Below the pieces are notes generated by a model. It had not been told where the DNA came from and ran no database searches. It worked only from the letters and a program-made list of their open reading frames with translations. Both the position numbers and the translations under genes were made by a program. 64,000 bases of DNA from Pseudobowmanella zhangzhouensis (GTDB taxonomy: Bacteria > Pseudomonadota > Gammaproteobacteria > Enterobacterales > Alteromonadaceae). The DNA is taken from contig NZ_JBHSYO010000007.1 of the NCBI RefSeq assembly GCF_042662685.1, positions 62,001 to 126,000 on the forward strand, in the 5' to 3' direction. This document shows positions 26,912 through 35,948 of the stretch, in pieces (the stretch's first letter is position 1; each line of letters begins with the position of its first letter).

Positions 26912-26937
26912 AAAAAAAGCCCGGCTAAAGCCGGGCT
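26912..26937 (-). terminator. Rho-independent terminator after ilvC
   Basis: Read on the minus strand, AGCCCGGC / GCCGGGCT with a TTTA loop is followed by seven T residues. It lies 54 nt beyond the ilvC stop and upstream of the cyclase gene, separating the two. Confidence 0.9.
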
Positions 26938-26990
26938 AAACACAAGGCGAGGACTACCTAAAAATCAATTTCACTCTCGCTACCAGGGAT

Positions 26991-28475
26991 TTACGCTTGT
27001 AAAACAATCGCTTGCATTGCTGTCATATAACCTCGTAACTGGGCACCGATGGTTTCAACCGGATGTTGACGAATCGCCTGATTCACATCGATTAGTGCTT
27101 TGTTATCTACCCCACCATGGGCTTTGGCTAGGCCCTTGCCGATTTCCGCCGTACTTAAGGTAGGCATCAGCTGCGCGCGCAGGGTCGGAATCGCGGCATT
27201 GGCAAACAGATAGTTGCCATACTCAGCGGTATCGGAAATCACCACGTTCATCTCATACAGGCGCTTACGAGCAATAGTATTGGCGATTAACGGGGTTTCA
27301 TGCAGAGACTCGTAATAGGCTGACTCAGGCAGCATACCGGCTTGTACCATCGTATCGAAAGCCTGCTCTACGCCGGCTTTGATCATGGCAACCAGGAAAA
27401 TGCCTTTATCGAAAAATTCCTGCTCATCGATTTGACCTTCATAAACCGGTGCATTTTCAAAACCACTCTGACGGGTTTCTTCACGCCATTTCAGCAGATT
27501 AGCGTCGTCATTCGCCCAGTCGGCCATCATAGTGCGGGAGAACTCGCCACTGATGATGTCGTCCTGATGTTTCTCAAACAAGGGTTTCAACAGTTGTTTA
27601 ATCTCGTCCGACAGTTGATACGCGCGCAATTTCGCGGCGTTCGGTAAACGATCCATCATGTGGGTTACCCCACCGAGCTTGAGGGCTTCTGTGATCGCCT
27701 GCAGACCATATTGAATTAGCGCCGCGGCATAGGCTGCGTCGATGCCATCTGCGGTCATTTTTTCAAACGCCAGAATCGCGGCAGATTGCTGCATTCCGCA
27801 CAGGATGGTTTGCTCGCCCATCAGGTCGGATTTTACTTCTGCAACAAACGATGACTCCAATACGCCAGCACGATCGCCACCGGTCGCCGATGCCAGAGCT
27901 TTGGCAATATCCAGACCATCACCGTTTGGATCGTTTTCAGGATGTACCGCAATCAGGGTGGGAACGCCGAAACCACGCTTATACTCTTCACGTACTTCGG
28001 TGCCCGGGCATTTGGGTGCGCACATGACCACGGTGATATCCGCACGAATCTGCTGACCTTCTTCAACAATATTAAATCCGTGGGAATAGCTTAATGTCGC
28101 CCCTTGTTTCATCAAAGGCATCACCGCCGTGACGACGGCATTGTGCTGTTTGTCCGGGGTCAGGTTATAAACCAAATCGGCACCTGGGATCAGTTGCTCA
28201 TAGGTACCAACCTCAAAGCCGTTGCTGGTGGCACGTTGCCACGAATCACGTTTTTCGTCGATAGCCGCCTGACGCAGGGCATAGGCAACGTCTAAACCTG
28301 AATCACGCATATTGAGGCCCTGATTCAGGCCTTGCGCACCGCAACCTACGATTACGATTTTCTTGCCTTTGAGGTAATCGCAACCCTGGGCAAATTCTTC
28401 CCGCTGCATAAAGCGACAACGACCTAACTGGTCCAACTGGGTACGAAACGGTAACTGATTAAAATAATTGGCCAT
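26991..28475 (-). CDS. ilvC: Ketol-acid reductoisomerase, class II
   Basis: IlvC isomerises and reduces acetolactate and acetohydroxybutyrate with NADPH in valine and isoleucine synthesis. The 494-residue protein is the long class II form with a duplicated knotted C-terminal domain, like E. coli IlvC (491). It shows the Rossmann loop IVIVGCGAQGLNQGLNMRDSG, the conserved CAPKCPGTEVREEYKRGFGVP and the metal-binding EVKSDLMGEQTILCG. The ATG at 28475 (MANYFNQLPFRTQL) matches family N-termini; the open frame upstream is not coding. It is divergent from its regulator ilvY and followed by a terminator. Confidence 0.97.
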   Translation of the reverse strand: MANYFNQLPFRTQLDQLGRCRFMQREEFAQGCDYLKGKKIVIVGCGAQGLNQGLNMRDSGLDVAYALRQAAIDEKRDSWQRATSNGFEVGTYEQLIPGADLVYNLTPDKQHNAVVTAVMPLMKQGATLSYSHGFNIVEEGQQIRADITVVMCAPKCPGTEVREEYKRGFGVPTLIAVHPENDPNGDGLDIAKALASATGGDRAGVLESSFVAEVKSDLMGEQTILCGMQQSAAILAFEKMTADGIDAAYAAALIQYGLQAITEALKLGGVTHMMDRLPNAAKLRAYQLSDEIKQLLKPLFEKHQDDIISGEFSRTMMADWANDDANLLKWREETRQSGFENAPVYEGQIDEQEFFDKGIFLVAMIKAGVEQAFDTMVQAGMLPESAYYESLHETPLIANTIARKRLYEMNVVISDTAEYGNYLFANAAIPTLRAQLMPTLSTAEIGKGLAKAHGGVDNKALIDVNQAIRQHPVETIGAQLRGYMTAMQAIVLQA

Positions 28476-28561
28476 AACTTTCTTCACTGCATCAATCTGG
28501 AGCCCTTTCAGGGCGATAGGTTCACTGTAGAATCTTGCTGGTGTTGTATAAAGTGATATAT

Positions 28562-28580
28562 TCGCAATACTTAATTGCAA
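28562..28580. promoter_or_regulatory. Candidate IlvY operator between ilvC and ilvY
   Basis: An imperfect inverted repeat TCGCAAT-ACTTA-ATTGCAA (6 of 7 arm positions complementary) lies in the 117-nt divergent intergenic region, 12 nt before the ilvY ATG. In E. coli, IlvY bound to sites here represses itself and, with acetolactate-type inducers, activates ilvC. The dyad is seen directly; its role is inferred from position. Confidence 0.55.
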
Positions 28581-28592
28581 AAAGTGCAACAA

Positions 28593-29453
28593 ATGGACAG
28601 CCGTAACCTGCAACTTTTCACACAGTTAGCCACCAGCCTGCATTTCGCTAAGACCGCAGAAGCGATGCATGTAACTCCTTCGACTCTGAGCCGGGCTATT
28701 CAGCGCCTCGAGCAGGATTGTGGAGTGAGTTTATTTAGCCGTGATAACCGCAATGTACGCCTTACCTTTGAAGGCGAACAACTTCTGACCTTTGCCCGCC
28801 AATATTTGCAGGATTGGGCGACCTTGAAGGCGGGTTTCAGGGACAGTCAGCAAAAGCTGCATGGCCATGTGCATCTGTTTTGCTCGGTAACGGCCAGTTT
28901 CAGCCACGCACCGGCAATACTGTCGGCGCTTGCTCAGCAGTTTCCCCAGGTCGATGTCAAACTCACTACGGGTGAGCCAGGTCAGGCGGTTGCCAATGTG
29001 CTGCACGGCAACGCGGATTTGGCGCTAGCGGTGGTGGATGAGCAATTTCCCGCTGAACTGGACTACCGGCATTTAGACACCTTGCCGTTGGGGCTAATCG
29101 TGCCGGCCAGCATGAAAGTCACACAGGCAGAGCAACTTGACTGGCAACAGGTGTCGGTGATTATGGCGGAGTCTGGTCCATCGGTACCGCTTGCCAACCA
29201 ATGGTTCCGGCAGCATGGGATTCGCCCGCGTATCTACGCTAAGGTCAATGGGCATGAAGCGATCGTGAGTATGGTCGCGCTGGGTTGTGGTGTCGGGATT
29301 GTGCCGAAAGTCGTGGTGGAGCAATCGGTGGCAGCCAGCCGCATCAGTTATTTGCCGCTATCCGGCATTGAGCCGTTTAAGCTTGGATTATGTTATATGC
29401 GTGAGCGTGCGCGGGATCCTGTCATTGCCGCTATCGTGTCCGCCACCCTTTAA
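28593..29453 (+). CDS. ilvY: LysR-type regulator IlvY
   Basis: IlvY activates ilvC when its substrates accumulate. The 286-residue protein has an N-terminal LysR helix-turn-helix (MDSRNLQLFTQL, HFAKTAEAMHVTPSTLSRAI, QRLEQDCGVSLFSRDNRNVRLT) closely resembling E. coli IlvY, and a periplasmic-binding-protein-like effector domain. The ATG at 28593 is preferred to a TTG at 28575. The gene is divergent from ilvC, the standard arrangement, with a dyad between them. Its end overlaps comM by 4 nt, convergently. Confidence 0.93.
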   Translation: MDSRNLQLFTQLATSLHFAKTAEAMHVTPSTLSRAIQRLEQDCGVSLFSRDNRNVRLTFEGEQLLTFARQYLQDWATLKAGFRDSQQKLHGHVHLFCSVTASFSHAPAILSALAQQFPQVDVKLTTGEPGQAVANVLHGNADLALAVVDEQFPAELDYRHLDTLPLGLIVPASMKVTQAEQLDWQQVSVIMAESGPSVPLANQWFRQHGIRPRIYAKVNGHEAIVSMVALGCGVGIVPKVVVEQSVAASRISYLPLSGIEPFKLGLCYMRERARDPVIAAIVSATL

Positions 29454-30967
29454 ACAGTTGACGTCAGTTGCGCCAGGGTACGATCAAGTGCCCGGTAGCT
29501 CAGCGCCTGTGCAAGATGGCTGCGGCCGATATTGGCGTCATCGGCTAAGTCGGCAATGGTGCGTGCCACTTTTATGATTCGGTGATAACTACGCACCGAT
29601 AATCCCAATTTTTCGACGGCTTGCTCCAGAAAATGTTGATCGTCACTGAGCAAGGGGCAGTACCGTGCAATCTCCCGGGTAGAGAGCTGCGCATTGCATT
29701 TACCACACCGGGTCAGCTGGCGTTGGTGGGCAGCCATTACCCGTTCACGCACCTGCGCACTGGTTTCACTCTGCTGCTGGTTGGGATTGCTCAGGCTGCC
29801 TTGGGGTAGCCTTGGCACATCCAATTGCATATCGATGCGGTCTAAAAATGGACCAGATATGCGATTGATATAGCGAAGTACCTGATCACCTGTGCTGCGT
29901 CCGTCATCCAGTGCACCGGTGGGGCTGGGGTTCATTGCTGCAACCAGCTGAAACTGTGCGGGAAATTCCGCCTGCCGTGCCGCTCTTGAGATACTGACGG
30001 TACCAGACTCCATCGGTTCTCTGAGCACATCCAGCACTTTGCGATCAAATTCGGGCAACTCATCCAGAAATAATACGCCATGATGGGCCAGTGAAATCTC
30101 GCCCGGACGCGGATTACTGCCGCCGCCAACCAGAGCTACAGCAGAGCTAGTATGGTGGGGTGCGCGAAACGGCCGTTGGCGCCAGTGGACACTGTCCGGT
30201 TGCATGCCGGCAACCGAACGAATGGCCGCAGAGGCGAGTGCCTCGTCATCTGACATGGGCGGTAATAATGTGACCAGCCGCTGTGCCAGCATGGTTTTAC
30301 CTGTGCCCGGCGGGCCTATCATCAGCAGGTTATGCCCACCTGCTGCAGCAATTTCCAGTGCCCGCTTGGCGGCTTGCTGGCCTATGACATCAGCCAAATC
30401 GAAAGGATAGAGGGTCTGTTGTGAGGTTTCGTCGTGTTGGCAAACCGGCAGACTTTGTTGACCCAAAAGGTGATGAAATACCTCAATCAGAGAATGCGCA
30501 TTAACAACGTCCATATTATCAATCAAAGCGGCTTCGGCCTGGTTGGCATTGGGGACAATGGCTTTGTGGCCAGCTTTGCCTGCCGCTATAACAAAAGGTA
30601 AACACGCACTGACGCCCTGCAATTCCCCATTAAGACTTAATTCGCCAAGTAACTCGACGTTTTGCAAGGTATCAGGAGGTATCAGGCCGCCCGCACTGAT
30701 GATGCCGATGGCGATAGCTAAATCAAATCGCCCTCCTTCTTTGGGCAAATCGGCGGGTGCCATATTGACGGTGATGCGTCGCGCAGGGAAATCGAATCCG
30801 GAGTTTTGCAGGGCGCTGCGCACCCGCTCCCGCGCTTCTCGCACTGACGCTTCGGGTAAACCGACGATATTGAACGCCGGCAAGCCATTGGCCAGATGAA
30901 CCTCAATTTGAATAAGTGGGGCATTGACACCAATTGAGGCGCGACTGAAAACGCGTGCTAATGACAT
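29450..30967 (-). CDS. comM: ComM/YifB family AAA+ ATPase (Mg-chelatase-like helicase)
   Basis: ComM is a hexameric helicase promoting branch migration during natural transformation. The 505-residue protein has an N-terminal Lon-protease-like domain (SLARVFSRASIGVNAP, GLPEASVREARERV), a central AAA+ core with Walker A GPPGTGKTML, Walker B LFLDELPEF and sensor AAMNPSPTGA, and a C-terminal domain ending in LSYRALDR. A Cys pair (RCGKC) lies between core and C-terminus. The start at 30967 gives the conserved MSLARV; the frame extends nine codons further upstream. Confidence 0.93.
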   Translation of the reverse strand: MSLARVFSRASIGVNAPLIQIEVHLANGLPAFNIVGLPEASVREARERVRSALQNSGFDFPARRITVNMAPADLPKEGGRFDLAIAIGIISAGGLIPPDTLQNVELLGELSLNGELQGVSACLPFVIAAGKAGHKAIVPNANQAEAALIDNMDVVNAHSLIEVFHHLLGQQSLPVCQHDETSQQTLYPFDLADVIGQQAAKRALEIAAAGGHNLLMIGPPGTGKTMLAQRLVTLLPPMSDDEALASAAIRSVAGMQPDSVHWRQRPFRAPHHTSSAVALVGGGSNPRPGEISLAHHGVLFLDELPEFDRKVLDVLREPMESGTVSISRAARQAEFPAQFQLVAAMNPSPTGALDDGRSTGDQVLRYINRISGPFLDRIDMQLDVPRLPQGSLSNPNQQQSETSAQVRERVMAAHQRQLTRCGKCNAQLSTREIARYCPLLSDDQHFLEQAVEKLGLSVRSYHRIIKVARTIADLADDANIGRSHLAQALSYRALDRTLAQLTSTV

Positions 30968-31170
30968 GGGCTCTCCGTGGCGATAACAAAGCAACGCTGT
31001 CTATAAAACGTAGTCGCTAGCCGGGTAAGCGCAATGTCAGTGGAAAATATTATTTAATACAATAAGTTATCAATCGGGATACCACCTAACCTGTGGACTT
31101 GTGCGATATTGCGATAACTGTGTCATGATTACTTATTGTTTTAGCCTGCGAAATTAACGACCTGATATTT

Positions 31171-33483
31171 ATGGAAAAATTAATCGAAAACTGGGCATTA
31201 CGGCGTAGCTGGGTAACGCTGATTCTCAGCGTGTTGCTTACCGTTGTGGCAGCATGGGGCGCCAGCCAGTTGTATTTTCGTGGCGATTACAAAGTGTTTT
31301 TTGGCGCAGAAAACCCGCAGCTGCGCGACTTCGAGTCTATGCAGGCGACGTTTAATAAATCGGATAACGTCGGCATTGTGATTGCGCCCAAGCAGGACAG
31401 TGTGTTCTCTGAACGGATGCTCGAGCTGGTGTGGCGGATGACAGAAGATGCCTGGCAAACGCCCTACTCTTCACGGGTCGATTCAGTAACAAACTTCCAG
31501 TTTACCGAGGCCATAGACGATGATTTGTTGGTGGCGCCGCTATTGGAGTTCACTGAAGATTTGTCACCGGAAAAAGTCGAAAAGATTCGCACGATTGCCC
31601 TTCACGAGCCTTCACTAGTCAATAAACTGATTTCAGAAGATGGCCGTGTCACCATGATCAATATCACCGTGCAGCAATCGGATGATGATCAGTTAAAAAC
31701 TGCACAAAGCGCCGAAATAGTGACATTTGTCCGCGATCTGGTTGCCCGCTATGACTTGCAATACGCAGGGGTCGAATTCCATCTTACGGGCGTGGTAATG
31801 GTAAACAATGGCTTCTTTGAAGAGGCCAATAAAGATGCGTCCACCTTATTGCCCGCGATGTTTATTGCGGTCATCCTGATGTTGGTGATTCTTTTGCGTT
31901 CGTTTACGGCAACAACGGGCACAGTGTTGGTCATTATCATGAGTATTGCCGTGACATTGGGTATTGCAGGTTGGCTCGGGTATTACCTTTCAACGGCGAC
32001 AGTCAATGTTCCGATTATTGTGATGACGCTGGCTGTGGCCGATTGCGTGCATATGGGGTCGGGTGTGTTGTTTAATATGCGTAATGGTATGCATAAAAAT
32101 GACGCGATTGCCGCCAGTCTTGCGCTAAATTTCAAACCTATTTTTATTACCAGCGCGACCACCGCGATTGGCTTTTTGACTTTCAACTTCTCAGACGTGC
32201 CACCCCTTCGAGATCTGGGCAATCTTACTGCGATTGGTGTGATTCTGGCGTGGTGGTTGTCGATAACTATATTCCCGGCATTTTTGCGTGTGTTGCCACT
32301 TAATCCGCCCGCTGTGGCGGAAGGTAAACAGCCAATGATGAACCGCTTTGCGGAGTGGAATATTCGCAATCGTGGTTGGTTATTACCCGTATCCAGTGCG
32401 GTAATCGTTGGTTTTACCGTATTAATGCCGTTTAACAGCATTAATGATGTGGCAATTGAATACTTTGATGAAGATGTCGCATTGCGTCAGGACGCGGATT
32501 TCATGCAGCAATATCTGACTGGATTTACCACAGTAGATATCGCGCTGGAAACCGGTGAAGCCAGCGGCGTTAACTCACCTTTGTTTCTGCAGAAACTTGA
32601 ATCATTTTCCAGCTGGTTGCGTGCCCAGCCGGAAGTGGACCACGTGTTTACACTGGCTGATGTATATAAGCGCTTAAATCGTAACATGCACAACGATGAC
32701 AATGACTTTTATCGTTTACCCAAAGAGCAGGATCTTGCAGCCCAGTATTTGCTGCTGTACGAGATGTCGCTGCCTTACGGACTGGATTTAAATAACCAGC
32801 TCAATCTGAATAAATCAGCAGTGAAGTTGTCGGTGACCCTGCACGAAAATGGCAGCAAGGAAATGGTGGCATTTGAGCAGCGGGTACGTAGCTGGCTCGC
32901 TCGCTACTATCCCGAAGTGAATGTGTCTGTTGCGGGAGTAGGATTGATGTTCGCGCATATCGGCGAACGCAATATGACCAGTATGCTGTGGGGCACAGCG
33001 TGGGCCATCGTGATGATCTCTGGGCTGCTGATGATTGCGCTAAAAGATGTCCGTTTGGGATTGATTTCACTAATTCCCAATCTGGCACCCGCAGGTATCG
33101 GATTTGGTGTGTGGGCGGTTTACAACGGTAACGTCAACTTGGGTTTGTCAGTGGTGACATCCATGTGTTTAGGGATTGTGGTCGACGATACGGTCCACTT
33201 CCTCAGTAAATATAAGCACGCCCGTCAGGCGGGCAAAGATGCCGAGCAGGCGGTACGCTATGCATTTATCAGCGTCGGTAAGGCGTTGTGGGTAACGACG
33301 TTGGTGCTGATTACCGGGTTTATGTTGCTGTCTCTTTCCGACTTTAACCTCAACAGCGACCTCGGTTTACTGACCGCTGCTATTATTGCCATAGCGCTGT
33401 TGGTGGATTTTTTCTTTTTGCCCGCGTTTTTGATGTTAGTGGACAAAGGCGAGACGTATCAGGAGGTGAAGGATGCGAACTAA
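31171..33483 (+). CDS. RND-superfamily transporter, MMPL/HpnN-like
   Basis: The 770-residue inner-membrane protein has the duplicated RND fold: helix 1 (about 13-33), a long periplasmic loop, helices 2-6 (about 228-375), then a second copy from about 403 with its own loop and final helices (about 625-765). Repeat features include RGDYKVFFGAENPQLRDF and the helix-4-like VTSMCLGIVVDDTVHFLSKY with acidic residues. Proteins of this type move lipids or hydrophobic molecules across or out of the inner membrane. It overlaps the next gene by 11 nt, forming an operon with a LolA-like carrier and an outer-membrane barrel. Confidence 0.88.
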   Translation: MEKLIENWALRRSWVTLILSVLLTVVAAWGASQLYFRGDYKVFFGAENPQLRDFESMQATFNKSDNVGIVIAPKQDSVFSERMLELVWRMTEDAWQTPYSSRVDSVTNFQFTEAIDDDLLVAPLLEFTEDLSPEKVEKIRTIALHEPSLVNKLISEDGRVTMINITVQQSDDDQLKTAQSAEIVTFVRDLVARYDLQYAGVEFHLTGVVMVNNGFFEEANKDASTLLPAMFIAVILMLVILLRSFTATTGTVLVIIMSIAVTLGIAGWLGYYLSTATVNVPIIVMTLAVADCVHMGSGVLFNMRNGMHKNDAIAASLALNFKPIFITSATTAIGFLTFNFSDVPPLRDLGNLTAIGVILAWWLSITIFPAFLRVLPLNPPAVAEGKQPMMNRFAEWNIRNRGWLLPVSSAVIVGFTVLMPFNSINDVAIEYFDEDVALRQDADFMQQYLTGFTTVDIALETGEASGVNSPLFLQKLESFSSWLRAQPEVDHVFTLADVYKRLNRNMHNDDNDFYRLPKEQDLAAQYLLLYEMSLPYGLDLNNQLNLNKSAVKLSVTLHENGSKEMVAFEQRVRSWLARYYPEVNVSVAGVGLMFAHIGERNMTSMLWGTAWAIVMISGLLMIALKDVRLGLISLIPNLAPAGIGFGVWAVYNGNVNLGLSVVTSMCLGIVVDDTVHFLSKYKHARQAGKDAEQAVRYAFISVGKALWVTTLVLITGFMLLSLSDFNLNSDLGLLTAAIIAIALLVDFFFLPAFLMLVDKGETYQEVKDAN

Positions 33484-34264
33484 CTGGGTGAGATTTTTAA
33501 TGGCCGCTTGTTTAAGCGTGTCAGTTTCAGCGATTGCAGACGACGCTACGCAGCAAAAAGGTTTTGATATTGCCAAGCAACGCAAAGAGCGGGATGTGGG
33601 CTGGGGCAGTTCTGAATCATCTAACCGTATGATTTTACGTGACGCGCAGGGCAACGAGTCGGTGCGCCAATTGCGCACCCAGGCGTTAGAAGTACAGGGT
33701 GATGGTGACAAGAGTCTGACTATTTTTGATCAGCCTGCAGATGTAAAAGGCACTGCCTTTTTAACCTACTCTCACGTTGATGGTGCCGATGAGCAGTGGC
33801 TGTTTATGCCAGCGCTTAAACGGGTTAAACGTATTTCTTCGAACAATAAATCCGGTCCGTTCATGGGTAGTGAGTTTGCTTATGAGGATCTGACGTCCTT
33901 TGAGCTGGATAAATTCCGCTTTAACTGGTTACGCGATGAAACTGTCAATGGCGTCGCATTGCACGTCATCGAGGCTACCCCAACAGATCGCTATTCTGGT
34001 TATACCAAAGTGATTACCTGGCTCGATACCGAGGCATTTCGTCCACTTAAAACAGAGTATTACGATCGCAAAGGCGCATTGTTAAAAACTGCGACGATGT
34101 CGGATTATCAGTTACACAAAGATAAATATTGGCGCCCTCATCGCATCGATATGGTCAATCACCAAACTGGCAAAAGTACGACATTAGCCATCGATAGCAT
34201 CAGTTTTGATACGAATTTGAGCGTTGATGATTTTACTCAAAATAGTCTTAAACGTGCGAGATAA
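33473..34264 (+). CDS. Periplasmic outer membrane lipoprotein-sorting-like (LolA-type fold) protein
   Basis: The 263-residue protein has a signal peptide (MRTNWVRFLMAACLSVSVSAIA) and a beta-rich domain of the family annotated outer membrane lipoprotein-sorting protein (PF17131-like): DVGWGSSESSNRMILRDAQG, WLFMPALKRVKRISSNNKSG, SFMGSEFAYEDL-type turn and a terminal strand SLKRAR. It is larger than LolA and probably carries a hydrophobic cargo between membranes. The ATG at 33473 follows a strong GGAGG site and overlaps the RND stop codon, so translation is coupled. Cargo unknown. Confidence 0.85.
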   Translation: MRTNWVRFLMAACLSVSVSAIADDATQQKGFDIAKQRKERDVGWGSSESSNRMILRDAQGNESVRQLRTQALEVQGDGDKSLTIFDQPADVKGTAFLTYSHVDGADEQWLFMPALKRVKRISSNNKSGPFMGSEFAYEDLTSFELDKFRFNWLRDETVNGVALHVIEATPTDRYSGYTKVITWLDTEAFRPLKTEYYDRKGALLKTATMSDYQLHKDKYWRPHRIDMVNHQTGKSTTLAIDSISFDTNLSVDDFTQNSLKRAR

Positions 34265-34268
34265 TAGG

Positions 34269-35948
34269 ATGACGTTAATGCCTACTCGTATTGCAAGGGT
34301 TGCGCTGGCCATTTCACTGGCAATCGGCTCAGCATCCAGCGCAGCACAAGTCTGTTCGCCAGGTAATGATCAGCAATATGGTCCGGTTGCCGAAGGGGAA
34401 ACCTTGTGGCGTATCGCTTTTAACCACCGCCCGTTAGGTGTCGCGTTATCTGAATGGATGCAGGCTATTCGCGCTGCGAATCCACGTGCTTTTAACGATG
34501 CCAGCCTGACCAGCTTGCGTGCAGGCAGTACACTTACTTTGCCAGGGTGTGATGCTGTAGTTGCAGATGTTTCCGGTGAAGCTCATCCTGACAAAGCTCC
34601 AGCTCCAGCTCCAGCTCCAGCTCCAGCTCCAGCTCCAGCTCCAGCTCCAGCTCCAGCTCCAGCTCCAGCTCCAGCTCCANCTCCAGCGGCACAGGAGACA
34701 TCCTCGACAGATGCTGAACCTGAGGAAAATCCAACGGCAAGCGCTATGCCGGTACTATCGCCATTCGCTGCCCTACCTGAAGTTGCCAGTCGCTCTGAAC
34801 AGCAACAATCACCGCTTCGACTGGATGGTGAACTCGCTATGCAGGGTCGCTATTTCTGGCAGCAGGCCGCCTATCCGGCGCAGACTGACAGCACTACCTC
34901 TATTAGCACTTTGTTAACCGCTTACGTGCCTTGGAATGATGAGAGGGACGCACTTGTTGCCAGTGTATTTGGCCGCTGGGACAGCCAGGATAGCGAGCGC
35001 AGCCATGTGGATATTCGTGAACTCAAATATTTTCACGTCGGTGAAGGGTGGGAAGTCCATGCTGGCATCGACAAAGTGTTTTGGGGACAGGCCGAGTCAT
35101 TGCACCTGGTTGATGTAGTGAATCAGACAGATTTAGTCGAACATCCGGATACCGAAGACAAGTTAGGCCAGCCGATGCTGCGCCTTGCCACCAATGGTGG
35201 ATGGGGCAATCTGGATATATTCGTCATGCCTTATTTTCGTGAACGTACCTTTGCCGGGCCCGAAGGGCGTTTACGCCTGCCAGTGTTGATTAATACCGAT
35301 GACGATGCGCTGTATGAATCAGCGGATGAGCAACAGCACGTGGATTACGCCCTGCGCTGGAGTCAGTTATTCGGTGACTGGGAGCTCGCATTATCGGCAT
35401 TTGATGGCACGTCACGCGATCCGTTGATGGTTGCTGACCCGTTGAATCCTATGACGCATTTGCGACCGCTCTATCCGCAAATGACCCAATATGGCCTTGA
35501 GTCGTTATATCTCAGCGGTGACTGGATCTGGAAGCTGGAAGCGATTCACCGCGAAGGTGAGCTATTTGAAGACTATCAGGCCGCAGTAGGTGGCTTTGAA
35601 TACACCTTGTATGGCGTCAGCGATTCCGCCATTGATGTCGGTCTGTTGCTGGAATATCAGTACGACAGTCGGGGTACAGACGCCAGCAGTTTTAACCAGA
35701 ATGATTTGTTCCTCGGCACGCGCATTGGGTTCAATGATATGGATGACAGCCAAATACTCGCCGGTATGATGCAGGATTTGGATGAAACCAGCAGCCGTGT
35801 TTTTCTGGTTGAAGGGCAAACCCGTCTTTCAGCGGCCTGGACCATGAATATAGATATCTGGCTGTTTATCAATCAACAGGCCAGCGACCCATTGTGGTAC
35901 ATACGTCAGGATGATTTCGCCCAGCTGACCTTTACCTACCATTTTTAA
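34269..35948 (+). CDS. Outer-membrane beta-barrel with FimV-like N-terminal domain and (Ala-Pro)n linker
   Basis: The 559-residue product has a signal peptide (about 1-25), then a FimV/LysM-like domain (YGPVAEGETLWRIAFNHRP, QAIRAANPRAF, LRAGSTLTLPGC). A (Ala-Pro) linker at residues 110-139 follows, encoded by the 34596-34685 hexanucleotide repeat. The last ~380 residues look like a porin barrel with many alternating strands, ending QLTFTYHF with the C-terminal Phe expected for BAM-inserted proteins. It starts 4 nt after the LolA-like gene, the third member of the operon. The sequence carries one undetermined base in the repeat. Joining a peptidoglycan-binding-like domain to a barrel suggests anchoring at the wall. 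Confidence 0.82.
   Translation: MTLMPTRIARVALAISLAIGSASSAAQVCSPGNDQQYGPVAEGETLWRIAFNHRPLGVALSEWMQAIRAANPRAFNDASLTSLRAGSTLTLPGCDAVVADVSGEAHPDKAPAPAPAPAPAPAPAPAPAPAPAPAPAPXPAAQETSSTDAEPEENPTASAMPVLSPFAALPEVASRSEQQQSPLRLDGELAMQGRYFWQQAAYPAQTDSTTSISTLLTAYVPWNDERDALVASVFGRWDSQDSERSHVDIRELKYFHVGEGWEVHAGIDKVFWGQAESLHLVDVVNQTDLVEHPDTEDKLGQPMLRLATNGGWGNLDIFVMPYFRERTFAGPEGRLRLPVLINTDDDALYESADEQQHVDYALRWSQLFGDWELALSAFDGTSRDPLMVADPLNPMTHLRPLYPQMTQYGLESLYLSGDWIWKLEAIHREGELFEDYQAAVGGFEYTLYGVSDSAIDVGLLLEYQYDSRGTDASSFNQNDLFLGTRIGFNDMDDSQILAGMMQDLDETSSRVFLVEGQTRLSAAWTMNIDIWLFINQQASDPLWYIRQDDFAQLTFTYHF
34596..34685 (+). repeat. (GCTCCA)15 in-frame hexanucleotide microsatellite
   Basis: Fifteen tandem copies of GCTCCA encode alternating Ala-Pro. 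The sequence has an N at 34680, within the fifteenth copy. Because the unit is six bases, slippage changes only linker length and not the frame. Confidence 0.97.

Noticed and set aside
34534..34740. Leu-Glu repeat frame on the minus strand
   Set aside because: It is the antisense reading of the GCTCCA microsatellite.
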